A DNA stretch of 64,000 bases, taken from an uncultured Alphaproteobacteria bacterium (GTDB lineage Bacteria > Pseudomonadota > Alphaproteobacteria > Caulobacterales > Parvularculaceae). A model generated the notes under the pieces. The model was not told where the DNA came from, made no database searches, and saw nothing but the letters and a program-made list of their open reading frames with translations. The position numbers and the translations under genes are program-made. Positions 8,710 through 16,442 of the stretch are shown one piece after another (the first letter of the stretch is position 1; each line of letters opens with the position of its first letter). The stretch covers positions 124,001 to 188,000 of the forward strand of contig CADEDN010000002.1 of assembly GCA_902826095.1 (NCBI GenBank). The letters run 5' to 3'.

Positions 8710-9419
8710 AGAACCTCGCCGCCTCCAGCCTCATCGCGATTGCCTCAATGCTTGGCGTTTATGGAAGCGCCAACGCACAGCTCTTCGGCGGCATCGTCTA
8801 TGACCCGACCAATTACGCGCAGAACCTCCTGACCGCGACGCGCACGCTTACCCTGATCAACAACCAGGTGAAGCAATTGACCAACGAGGCGCAGATGCTG
8901 GTCAATGAGGCGAAGGAGCTCGCAAGCCTGCCCTTTACGGTGCGGGTCCAGCTCAATCAGCGCCTTACTGAGATCGAAACCCTGATCAAGACCGCGAAAG
9001 GCCTCGCTTACGACGTCGCCTCGATCGACGCCTCGTTCCGGGCGCTCTTCCCGGAGGATTATTCTTCCGTTTCGAACGCCGCGATGGCGTCCGACGCGAG
9101 GCGGCACTGGGAGGAGGCGTCAAGGGCGTTTCATGATTCGATGATCATGCAGGCGAAGATCGCCGAGACGATTTCCGCCGACATGACCGACCTCGATGCG
9201 ATCGTCTCAAAGAGCGAGACCGCTGTCGGCAATTTGCAAGCCGCGCAAGCCGGAAACCAGCTCCTCGCTTTGCAAGTGAAGCAGTCGATGCAGGCGGCGG
9301 AACTCTTCGCCGTCGCTGCGCGCGCCGAGGCGCTCGATCGCGCGCGGCAATTGCAGACCGAGGAGCGCGCCCGCATCGCCAACGCCCGCTTCATCGGCGA
9401 CGGGATCATCTACCCCTAG
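8694..9419 (+). CDS. trbJ: Conjugal transfer protein TrbJ (VirB5-like)
   Basis: TrbJ is a periplasmic protein thought to act at the pilus tip or in pilus assembly. It has 241 residues, with a basic N-terminus followed by a signal peptide that ends near ANAQ (about residue 29). A second ATG at 8706 would give a shorter, equally plausible signal peptide. The mature part is almost wholly helical, with coiled-coil character in NNQVKQLTNEAQMLVNEA and similar stretches. The start lies inside the end of trbE. The entry-exclusion lipoprotein gene trbK, which often follows trbJ, is not present: only 24 bases separate it from trbL. Confidence 0.9.
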   Translation: MRRRMKNLAASSLIAIASMLGVYGSANAQLFGGIVYDPTNYAQNLLTATRTLTLINNQVKQLTNEAQMLVNEAKELASLPFTVRVQLNQRLTEIETLIKTAKGLAYDVASIDASFRALFPEDYSSVSNAAMASDARRHWEEASRAFHDSMIMQAKIAETISADMTDLDAIVSKSETAVGNLQAAQAGNQLLALQVKQSMQAAELFAVAARAEALDRARQLQTEERARIANARFIGDGIIYP

Positions 9420-9443
9420 CCCGCAAGAACAAGGAGCGCGGTC

Positions 9444-10775
9444 TTGAACAATTTGAATGTCATCGACCAGTTCACGGCGACCTTCGTCGCTTACATCGAT
9501 TCCGGCTTCGGACTGTTGCAGGGCGATGTCGGCTTCCTGACCGCGATCTTGATCGGCATCGACATCGTCCTCGCCGGCCTCTTCTGGTCGATGAACGGCG
9601 TCGACAATGTGCTCGGGGCGTTCATCAAGAAGGTTCTTTATGTCGGAGCCTTCGCCTTCATCATCAATAATTTCCGGCTCCTCGCTGACATTATCTTTGC
9701 GAGCTTCGCCGGCCTCGGCCTTGTCGCGACGGGCTCGCCGATCACGGCCGCGCAATTGATGCAGCCGGGCTTTGTCGCCGACACCGGCTACCAGGCGGCG
9801 TATCCGCTCCTTGGCGAGGCGAATGCGCTTCTCGGGTTCCCGAGCTTCTTTTCAAACTTCGTCACCATCGCGATCATTCTCTTGGCGTGGCTCATCGTTC
9901 TCTTCGCCTTCTTCATCCTGGCGATCCAGCTCTTCGTCACCATCATCGAGTTCAAGCTGACGACGCTCGCCGGCTTCGTGCTCGTTCCCTTCGCGCTCTG
10001 GAACAAGACCTCTTTCCTTGCCGAACGCGTCCTCGGCAATGTCATGGCCTCGGGCGTCAAGCTGATGGTCCTCGCCATCATCGTCGGCATCGGCTCGACG
10101 ATCTTCTCCTCCGTCACGGCGAGTTTCACGCCGGGCGCGATCACGCTCGAAGACGCGGCGGCGACCATATTGGCCTCGCTCGCGCTCCTCGCGCTCGGCA
10201 TCTTCGGTCCGGGGATCGCAACCGGCCTTGTTTCCGGCGCGCCGCAATTGGGCGCGGGCGCAGCGGTCGCCACAACAGCCGGCGCGGGCGCGGCCGTGCT
10301 TGGCGCCGGAGCCTTGGCGGCGGGCGGCGCTAGAGCCGCCGCATCCGCCGGGCAATCCGCCATTCGCGCCGGCGCCTCCATGGCCGGCGGCGCCAATGCG
10401 GCGTGGACGCTTGGCAAAGCCGCCTCCGGTCAGTCGGGCATGCGCGGCGCGGCGGCCGGCGCTGCAGGCGTTGCTTCCGCCGGCTTCTCGTCAGCCTTCG
10501 AGGCGGCGCGTTCTTCCGTCTCGCGCGCCTTCGGCAATCCGCGTCAGGCGTTCGATGCTGGCGCGCGCGCGGCGTTCACCGCGACCGGCGGCAAAGTCGG
10601 TGGATCATCGACGTCCAACGCGACAGCGGCGGCAAGCAGCGCGCCTGATTGGGCGCAGCGACTCCGTCGCGAGCAGGGCGTGCGCGACGCGGGTCTCACG
10701 GCAACGCATGTGATCGCCTCGGGCGATCGCGGCGGCAGCGCCGATGCGCCGCGCCTCAGAGAGGATCACGAGTGA
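9444..10775 (+). CDS. trbL: Conjugal transfer protein TrbL (VirB6 family)
   Basis: TrbL is a polytopic inner-membrane channel protein. Its 443 residues carry at least five membrane segments in the first 270 residues. A long Ala/Gly-rich low-complexity stretch follows (about 270-400), and then a hydrophilic tail, the usual TrbL design. The start is a TTG at 9444 preceded by AAGGAG at about 9430-9435, which is a well-placed ribosome site, and MNNLNVIDQF is a normal TrbL beginning. The stop overlaps the start of trbF. Confidence 0.92.
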   Translation: MNNLNVIDQFTATFVAYIDSGFGLLQGDVGFLTAILIGIDIVLAGLFWSMNGVDNVLGAFIKKVLYVGAFAFIINNFRLLADIIFASFAGLGLVATGSPITAAQLMQPGFVADTGYQAAYPLLGEANALLGFPSFFSNFVTIAIILLAWLIVLFAFFILAIQLFVTIIEFKLTTLAGFVLVPFALWNKTSFLAERVLGNVMASGVKLMVLAIIVGIGSTIFSSVTASFTPGAITLEDAAATILASLALLALGIFGPGIATGLVSGAPQLGAGAAVATTAGAGAAVLGAGALAAGGARAAASAGQSAIRAGASMAGGANAAWTLGKAASGQSGMRGAAAGAAGVASAGFSSAFEAARSSVSRAFGNPRQAFDAGARAAFTATGGKVGGSSTSNATAAASSAPDWAQRLRREQGVRDAGLTATHVIASGDRGGSADAPRLREDHE

Positions 10776-11470
10776 TGTTCAAACGCGCTTCCACGCATTA
10801 TGGCGAAACCCCGGCGCCCGAGACGCCCTATCTGCGCGCCCATCAATTATGGGACGAGCGCATCGGCGCCGTGCGCGTTCAGGCCGCGAACTGGCGGTTA
10901 GCCGCTTTTGCGTCCTTGGCTGTAGCCGGCGTTTCCTGTGGCGGCCTCATCTGGCAATCAAGCCGATCGATCGTGACGCCTTACATCGTCGAGATCGACG
11001 GCGAGGGCGCCGTCCGCAATATCGGTCCGGCGAGCGAAGCTTACAAACCGTCCGACGCCGTCATCGCCTATGCGCTTGCAAATTTCATCCGCGATGTGCG
11101 CTCGGTCTCGATCGATCCCGTCATCGTTCGCGCCAACTGGCTGAAGGCCTATGATTATGCGACCGATCGCGGCGCGATGGCCTTGAATGACTACGCGCGC
11201 GACCACGATCCCTTCGCCGAGGTCGGCCGCCGTAGCGTCAATGTCGAGGTGACGAGCGTCGTCCGCGCGTCCGACGATTCCTTCGAAATCCGCTGGTCCG
11301 AGAAAACTTACTCTGGCGGCCAGTTCGAGAAGCTCGAACGCTTCACCGCGCATCTCACCATCGTCCTGTCGCCGCCGAGAACCTCGGAGGCGCTCTCGAA
11401 GAATCCCCTCGGCCTTTATGTCCACGGCCTCAACTGGTCGAAAGACCTCAGCGCAGGAGATCCCTCATGA
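10775..11470 (+). CDS. trbF: Conjugal transfer protein TrbF (VirB8 family)
   Basis: TrbF is a bitopic inner-membrane scaffold of the secretion system. From the ATG at 10775 it has 231 residues: a cytoplasmic N-terminus with the PETPYLRAHQLWDERIG stretch typical of TrbF, one membrane helix (about 38-57) and a periplasmic NTF2-like domain. A GTG one codon earlier (10772) would also overlap the trbL stop. The end overlaps trbG by four bases. Confidence 0.93.
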   Translation: MFKRASTHYGETPAPETPYLRAHQLWDERIGAVRVQAANWRLAAFASLAVAGVSCGGLIWQSSRSIVTPYIVEIDGEGAVRNIGPASEAYKPSDAVIAYALANFIRDVRSVSIDPVIVRANWLKAYDYATDRGAMALNDYARDHDPFAEVGRRSVNVEVTSVVRASDDSFEIRWSEKTYSGGQFEKLERFTAHLTIVLSPPRTSEALSKNPLGLYVHGLNWSKDLSAGDPS

Positions 11471-12453
11471 CGTGCTCGCTTCTTCTTGTTTCGTCGCTCG
11501 CGCTCATGGGGTGCGAGACCGCCTATCCCGACATCGCGCTCGATGCGGCGCCGATGCGCCCGGCGAAGATCGTCAGTTTCGATGACGGAAAGCCTGTGCG
11601 CGAGATCGTCGAGACGGCGAAGCCCTATCCCTTGCCAGGACAATTGAAGCTGATCGAAGAGAAAGGAGAAGGAGACGGCGGCGCGGCCGAGCTCGCGCCC
11701 TCGCAACGCATCGACCAGGCGAACAGCCTCGCCAAGATCGAGCCCGATCTCACCCGCTTCGTGAACGCGGTGCAGGTCTACCCCTTCATGGAAGGCGCGC
11801 TCTACCGGCTTTACGCCGCGCCCGAACAGGTGACCGACATCGCGCTTGAGCCGGGCGAGCGATTGAACTCGGTCTCGGCGGGCGACACCGTGCGCTGGGT
11901 CGTCGGCGACACGGCTAGCGGAGCCGCAGCGGGCGAGCGGGTTCATATCCTGGTCAAGCCGATCGCGCCCAATCTCTCGACCAATCTCGTCATCGCCACG
12001 GACCGGCGCGCCTATCACCTCGAAATGCGCTCCTTCCGCGAAACCTATATGGCGGCGATCTCCTGGACCTATCCGCAGGACCAATTGGTAAAGCGCCGTA
12101 ACGACGCCGAAAAGGTGAAGGAAGCGGCCGCGAGCATCGTCGCCGAGGCGATCGATCCGGACCGGTTGCAGTTCCGCTATGAGATCGAGGGCGACCGCCC
12201 GCACTGGCGTCCCGTTCGCGCCTTCGACGACGGCGAGCAAGTCTTCATCCAGTTCCCGGAGGCGATCGCACAAGGGGAAGCGCCGCCGCTGTTCGTGTTG
12301 TCGAGCGACGGCAAGCCCGAACTCGTCAATTACCGCATGCGCGGCAATTACTATGTCGTCGACCGGCTGTTTTCCGCGGCGGAACTTCGCCTCGGCGAGA
12401 AGCGCCAGTCGGTCGTGCGCATTCTCCGCACGGACCTCAAAGGGCGCATCTGA
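11467..12453 (+). CDS. trbG: Conjugal transfer protein TrbG (VirB9 family)
   Basis: TrbG is a periplasmic/outer-membrane core component. The 328-residue protein begins with a lipoprotein-type signal (MTCSLLLVSSLALMGC), so acylation at Cys16 is likely. In the RP4 system TrbH is the usual lipoprotein and no separate trbH is present here. This TrbG may therefore combine the anchor with the VirB9 function, which is inference. The C-terminal half has the beta-rich CagX domain (ISWTYPQDQLVKRR and FDDGEQVFIQFPE). It overlaps trbF by four bases. Confidence 0.92.
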   Translation: MTCSLLLVSSLALMGCETAYPDIALDAAPMRPAKIVSFDDGKPVREIVETAKPYPLPGQLKLIEEKGEGDGGAAELAPSQRIDQANSLAKIEPDLTRFVNAVQVYPFMEGALYRLYAAPEQVTDIALEPGERLNSVSAGDTVRWVVGDTASGAAAGERVHILVKPIAPNLSTNLVIATDRRAYHLEMRSFRETYMAAISWTYPQDQLVKRRNDAEKVKEAAASIVAEAIDPDRLQFRYEIEGDRPHWRPVRAFDDGEQVFIQFPEAIAQGEAPPLFVLSSDGKPELVNYRMRGNYYVVDRLFSAAELRLGEKRQSVVRILRTDLKGRI

Positions 12454-12454
12454 G

Positions 12455-13741
12455 ATGAGCGCCGGTCGCCAGGACAAACGTCACAAGGACGAACCGGACG
12501 CGCTGCGCTTGCGCGCGGCGCCGCGCGCCGTCACGCGTTTGAACAAGAGCGCGCTGATGGTCGCCGCAGGCGGCGCGGGCCTTCTCATTTTCGCCGCGGC
12601 GAGCATCGCCTTGGCGCCGCCGCGCGCCTTTGATGAAACCGCGCCTAAGGAACTCTATAATGTCGAAACCAAGCCCAAAGCCGAGGGGCTCGACGCGCTC
12701 CCCAAAACCTACGCCGATGTGAAACCGCAATTGGGCGCGCCGCTGCCGGGCGATCTCGGCGCCGCGCTCTTAGAGGCCGAACAATCGCTCGCCGCGACGG
12801 GCGATGAGGGCTTTCTCGAGCGTCCAGATTATGCCGCCCTGTCGCCGACGCCGTTCCGCAATTCCCCCGAGGCCGACGCCGCGCGTGAAGCCGCTCTGCG
12901 CGAAGCGCAAATCGCGACCGAGGCAAGGGAGGCGGGCGTCTTCTTCCAGCTCGCCGCGCGCATGGATAAGGCGACGAAACCACCGCAGGCGATCGACACT
13001 CACACGGGATCCCCCTTTGAATTCCCCGGACCCGTGTCTGCGCCGGTCCCGTTCGGCGCCGATCGGGACGACGATCCCGGCCGGCAAATCCGCAAGCTCG
13101 ACTTCCTTGGTGATCGATCGGAGTCGGCGACCGACAATCCGCACCGCATCGAGGACCCGATCACGCCGTTTGAGGTGATGGCGGGGACCGTCATCCCGGC
13201 GAGTTTGATTACAGGCGTCAACTCCGATTTGCCCGGCACGGTGATAGCGCAAGTGACGCAGAATGTTTATGACAGCGTCACCGGCCACTATGTCCTCATC
13301 CCGCAGGGCGCGCGGCTCATCGGCCGCTATGACAGCGTCATCGCCTTCGGCCAGTCTCGCGCGCTGCTGGTCTGGTCGCGCATCATCTATCCCGACGGCG
13401 CCTCGATCCTGATCGACAATATGCCGGCGAGCGATGTCGCGGGCTATTCGGGTCTTACGGATGAGGTCGACTTCCACACATTCCGCATTTTGAGAGGCGT
13501 CGTTCTTTCGACGCTGCTCGGCGTCGGGACGGAATTGTCTTTCGGCGAATCCGAAAGCGACCTTGTCCGCGCGCTGAGGGAGTCCGCGCAAAGCTCCACC
13601 AATCAGTCCGGCCAGAAAATCGTGCAGCGCAACCTCGACATCCAGCCAACGATCAAGGTGCGGCCAGGCTGGCCCTTGCGCGTCATCGTTCACAGGGATC
13701 TCGTGCTTCGCCCTTATGAAGAGAGGAGGGCGGCGCGATGA
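12455..13741 (+). CDS. trbI: Conjugal transfer protein TrbI (VirB10 family)
   Basis: TrbI spans the envelope and links the inner and outer parts of the channel. From the ATG at 12455, one base after the trbG stop, it has 428 residues: a charged cytoplasmic start, a single membrane helix (about 32-50), a proline-rich periplasmic linker and a C-terminal VirB10 domain. The last contains the hallmarks ITPFEVMAGTVIPASLITGV and VLIPQGARLIGRYDS. The frame is open upstream across trbG, but that part is a shadow. It overlaps the next gene by four bases. Confidence 0.95.
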   Translation: MSAGRQDKRHKDEPDALRLRAAPRAVTRLNKSALMVAAGGAGLLIFAAASIALAPPRAFDETAPKELYNVETKPKAEGLDALPKTYADVKPQLGAPLPGDLGAALLEAEQSLAATGDEGFLERPDYAALSPTPFRNSPEADAAREAALREAQIATEAREAGVFFQLAARMDKATKPPQAIDTHTGSPFEFPGPVSAPVPFGADRDDDPGRQIRKLDFLGDRSESATDNPHRIEDPITPFEVMAGTVIPASLITGVNSDLPGTVIAQVTQNVYDSVTGHYVLIPQGARLIGRYDSVIAFGQSRALLVWSRIIYPDGASILIDNMPASDVAGYSGLTDEVDFHTFRILRGVVLSTLLGVGTELSFGESESDLVRALRESAQSSTNQSGQKIVQRNLDIQPTIKVRPGWPLRVIVHRDLVLRPYEERRAAR

Positions 13742-13974
13742 GCCTCAAGATCGGCGCCGTCCCGGAGCGAAAGTCCGTCAGGATCACCCTGTCGCTGCCG
13801 CCCGACATTCACGCCATGCTCGCAGACTACGCCGCAATCCACGCCGCGGAATTCGGAAAGAAGACCCCGGCGAGCGAACTCGCAGGTCTAATGATCGAGC
13901 GGTTCCTGAACTCGGACGCGGCCTTCCGGCGCGCCCGCAAAACCCTTCGTCAACCCGCCAGTGAAAAGGAGTAA
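13738..13974 (+). CDS. DUF2274-type small protein of the trb operon
   Basis: This 78-residue protein begins MSLKIGAVPERKSVRITLSL and continues with a helical segment, matching the DUF2274 proteins that follow trbI in alphaproteobacterial conjugative elements. The N-terminal strand plus two helices resemble a ribbon-helix-helix fold, so it could bind DNA. It overlaps trbI by four bases and is the last member of the overlapping run. Its function is unknown. Confidence 0.8.
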   Translation: MSLKIGAVPERKSVRITLSLPPDIHAMLADYAAIHAAEFGKKTPASELAGLMIERFLNSDAAFRRARKTLRQPASEKE

Positions 13975-13977
13975 GCC

Positions 13978-14295
13978 ATGGCTATCATCGGCGCATTCAA
14001 GAAGACGGACGACGGCTATGCCGGAACCATCCGGACCATGACCATCAACGTCAAGGCCGCCTTCATCGCCAACGACAAGAACGGCAATGACAAGGCCCCG
14101 GACTTCAAGATCGTCGCCGGCGACCGCGAATTCGGCGCAGCCTGGAAAGCAAAGAGCAAGGGCGATGAGCCCCAGGAGTTCCTGCGCGTCGAACTCGATG
14201 ACCCGAGCTTCGCCGCGCCGCTACGCGCGGCGCTGTTTTCGAATGGGGGCGACACGAGTGCCTTGGTATGGACGAGGTCTAGAACGAAGGAATGA
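13978..14295 (+). CDS. DUF736 family protein
   Basis: The 105 residues starting MAIIGAFKKTDDGYAGTIRT match the DUF736 family, which is found almost only in alphaproteobacterial plasmids and ICEs. The family pattern of strands and the late FLRVELDDPSFAAPLRAALF segment are present. An AAAAGGAG ribosome site (about 13964-13971) precedes the ATG. The function of the family is unknown. It overlaps the next gene by four bases (ATGA), linking the conjugation block to the recombination module. Confidence 0.88.
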   Translation: MAIIGAFKKTDDGYAGTIRTMTINVKAAFIANDKNGNDKAPDFKIVAGDREFGAAWKAKSKGDEPQEFLRVELDDPSFAAPLRAALFSNGGDTSALVWTRSRTKE

Positions 14296-14705
14296 GTTTG
14301 CCGTCAGAGCAGGAATCGAAGAGTGTGAGCATGTCTGAACCACTGTCGAGGCGATTGCCCGCAAAGCTGCGGAGTCGCATACTGGAAATCGCGCGAGAGA
14401 ACAATTTCGACCCCCAAACGTTTCTGTCAGAGATTGTCGATAGTGCAATCGTCGAAAAGCGAAGCGGTGGTAGCGAGAATCTTGAGGGGATCGGCCAAGA
14501 TTGGCGCCAGTTGTCCCCAAACGATCTTGTCGACCCCGATACCGCGTCCCGACGATTGAAACTCTCAAAGTCAAAACTTGCGGCAATGCGTTGTCGCGGG
14601 ACCGGACCGAAATTCGTGAAAATGGGCGCGCGCACCGTCTATTATCGCGTTTGCGATCTGGACGATTTCATAAGCCGATGCTTGGTCCAATCGACCTCAC
14701 AATAG
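14292..14705 (+). CDS. Small HTH DNA-binding protein, candidate excisionase
   Basis: The 137-residue protein has two parts. Residues 15-55 (RRLPAKLRSRILEIARENNF) look like a helix-rich DNA-binding or dimerisation arm. Residues 75-132 (LVDPDTASRRLKLSKSKLAA, GTGPKFVKMGARTVYYRVCD) match the winged HTH of AlpA/Xis-like proteins. It lies tail to tail with the integrase, 11 bases apart, as recombination directionality factors often do. Codon use is less G+C-biased than in trb. A role as excisionase is inferred from the fold and place; a regulator of int or of the trb genes is the alternative. Confidence 0.65.
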   Translation: MSLPSEQESKSVSMSEPLSRRLPAKLRSRILEIARENNFDPQTFLSEIVDSAIVEKRSGGSENLEGIGQDWRQLSPNDLVDPDTASRRLKLSKSKLAAMRCRGTGPKFVKMGARTVYYRVCDLDDFISRCLVQSTSQ

Positions 14706-14716
14706 GCTATGACGCG

Positions 14717-15991
14717 CTATGAAGCGGACCGAGCTCGCTTGTAGACGGCTTCGACGCCTTCAGCGACAGGTCGACGGCTCTCAACCAGCAAATGAGCATA
14801 TCTCTCGGTCGTTGAAGCCTTCCGGTGGCCCAGATTTGCGCCGATATTCTTGAGCGACTGACCGGAATTGATCGCGAAGGAGGCATAGGCGTGGCGAAAA
14901 TCGTGAATACGAAAATTCTGAAGGTCGGCGCGCTCCGTAATTTTCTTCCAGGAATGTCGAATATTCTGAACGTATCCGCTTTTGCTTTTCGGAGACGCGA
15001 ACACGAACTCGCCATCCTTTTTCGTATGTGACCGGCGCCGCAATATCTCGAGGCACGAGTCCGTAAGGGGAATAGCCTTCGGCGTGTTCATTCCGCCCGT
15101 CTTGTGACGAAGCGGGGGAAGCAGCAACAACTTGCGCTCAAAATCAACTTCCTCCCATCGCAGGCCCTTGATTTCACCTGCTCGCGCCGCAGTAAACGAA
15201 ATCAACGAAATGCAGTCGACCTGCGCCTGCGTCAATTCGCCCGACCGCAAGAGATCATCGATCGCCTTGAAAAGGCGCCGAGCTTCTTCATCGGTTAAGT
15301 AGCGTTGTCGCGCGCCGTCCTGCAGCTTCTCAATCTTTGTGCACGGATTGCCGTCAATGAGTTCCCGTTGCACCGCCCATCCCAAGGCGGCGGACAAACT
15401 TCGTACGGCGTGAACGGCGGCGCCTTTTCCACCGGTCAAATTACGACCCCGCTTGTTCGGTCTCGCCCTGGCGCTGACGCCTTTCAACACGTCGTTCTGG
15501 AATTTCGAGACGTCTCGCGGACGAAGGTCTGCAATCGGCACAGAACCCAGAAGCGGTCGGACGTGGTTCGTCAGGTAGCATCGGTCGTTCGCCCAACTCG
15601 ACGCTCGCTTGTCCGGTTTGTCGATCGGCCCCTCTTCGAGATAACGATCAATCAGGTGCGCAACAGTGAGCTTTCGGATCGAGGCTGTTTCGCGAGCGGC
15701 TGCCTTTTTTTCGGCAGGATCAACACCGTTGGCGATATCGCCGAGAATTGCCTTCGCTTTTTCCCGCGCTGTTTCCGGCGTCCAGGGATCGCCATGCTTG
15801 CCGATGGTGATCCATCGATAGCGCGCGCCGAACGAGTATCCGACGACATAGACTTTTCGCCCCGTAGGGTATGCTTGAACGCAGAAACCTTTCAATTCGG
15901 AATCCCATAATCGTGCTCGCTTGCCGGACGTCGCCGTGAACGCATCGACCGCGCGCTTCGTGATCTTCTGCTCATGCCGAGCCTGGGCCAT
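14717..15991 (-). CDS. int: Tyrosine recombinase / ICE integrase (P4-type)
   Basis: This 424-residue integrase carries the N-terminal arm-binding domain (ITKRAVDAFTATSGKRARLW, then GKHGDPWTPETAREKAKAIL), a core-binding helical domain and the catalytic domain. The visible catalytic residues are Arg in FTAARAGEIKGLRW, His-x-x-Arg in HDFRHAYASFA, His in LGHRKASTTERY and the nucleophilic Tyr in TERYAHL. P4-type integrases recombine at tRNA 3' ends. The tRNA-Gly fragment lies about 240 bases upstream of the start codon, so this is the enzyme of the ICE. Confidence 0.95.
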   Translation of the reverse strand: MAQARHEQKITKRAVDAFTATSGKRARLWDSELKGFCVQAYPTGRKVYVVGYSFGARYRWITIGKHGDPWTPETAREKAKAILGDIANGVDPAEKKAAARETASIRKLTVAHLIDRYLEEGPIDKPDKRASSWANDRCYLTNHVRPLLGSVPIADLRPRDVSKFQNDVLKGVSARARPNKRGRNLTGGKGAAVHAVRSLSAALGWAVQRELIDGNPCTKIEKLQDGARQRYLTDEEARRLFKAIDDLLRSGELTQAQVDCISLISFTAARAGEIKGLRWEEVDFERKLLLLPPLRHKTGGMNTPKAIPLTDSCLEILRRRSHTKKDGEFVFASPKSKSGYVQNIRHSWKKITERADLQNFRIHDFRHAYASFAINSGQSLKNIGANLGHRKASTTERYAHLLVESRRPVAEGVEAVYKRARSAS

Positions 15992-16233
15992 GCGGTTCCC
16001 TGCGAAGTGCGAAATGGGACGCCAAATAGCGCCGCCTATTCCGTATTATGCGACGCAGACGGAGCAAATTCCAGCTAGAAAATAGCTAGAAGTTGAACGG
16101 GATTCACGAGCATTTTTGAGCATCATCGAAAAGCCATCAACATCTCATGATAGGCTATAATGCATTGTAATATATAGACAAACGCGGAGAAAAGGCTTAT
16201 GCACGCTTGAGGCCAAATTTTGGTAGATAATAG
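15992..16233. other. Integrase upstream / att flank
   Basis: This A+T-rich non-coding stretch lies between the integrase start and the att site. It has a tandem GCTAGAA pair (16073-16092). A nonamer ATAGGCTAT at 16150-16158 also occurs just past the far end of int at 14702-14710, with further similarity after it. These may be arm-type integrase sites and part of the int promoter. No gene is seen. Confidence 0.45.
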
Positions 16234-16278
16234 CCTTCCAAGCTAAAGACGCGGGTTCGATTCCCGCTACCCGCTCCA
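16234..16278 (+). repeat. ICE attachment site: 3' fragment of tRNA-Gly(TCC)
   Basis: The sequence from the anticodon loop (CTTCCAA, anticodon TCC) through the T arm (GCGGG-TTCGATT-CCCGC), the 3' acceptor strand TACCCGC and the terminal TCCA is that of a tRNA-Gly 3' half. The bases upstream do not form a D arm or a 5' acceptor strand. This is therefore a partial copy left by site-specific integration; the complete gene should be at the other end of the ICE. Confidence 0.88.
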
Positions 16279-16442
16279 GAAAATATCGTGAAAATCAGAG
16301 CTGAGGACAGACCGCGTGATGTGGGCCCGGCTTGGTCCCTCACTTGAACGGAGAGTCCGTCAAACTGTTGAGGCTCCACCGCCGGTCATTTGTATTGCGC
16401 GCCATATCGGCGAAAAACCGGTTGCTGCTTTTTCGCCCGGCG

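Larger units (their letters stand above)
1..16278. mobile_element. Right part of an integrative conjugative element (Trb-type ICE), left end outside window
   Basis: The segment carries a complete Trb conjugation gene run (traG, copG, trbBCDEJLFGI), DUF2274 and DUF736 accessory genes, a small HTH protein and a tyrosine integrase. It ends at a 3' fragment of tRNA-Gly(TCC). ICEs of this family in alphaproteobacteria usually also carry a relaxase, a TraF peptidase and partition genes. None is visible here, so they should lie left of position 1. The DNA from about 14292 to 16230 is visibly less G+C-rich than the trb genes, as expected for a recombination module of separate origin. The left boundary cannot be seen; including everything from base 1 is inference. 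Confidence 0.8.

Noticed and set aside
11416-12477. Reverse-strand frame (353 codons) opposite trbG
   Set aside because: Antisense to a clear VirB9-family gene within an overlapping operon; no start signal or family likeness.
16234-16278. Intact tRNA-Gly gene
   Set aside because: The anticodon loop, T arm and acceptor 3' strand match, but the 5' half is missing.
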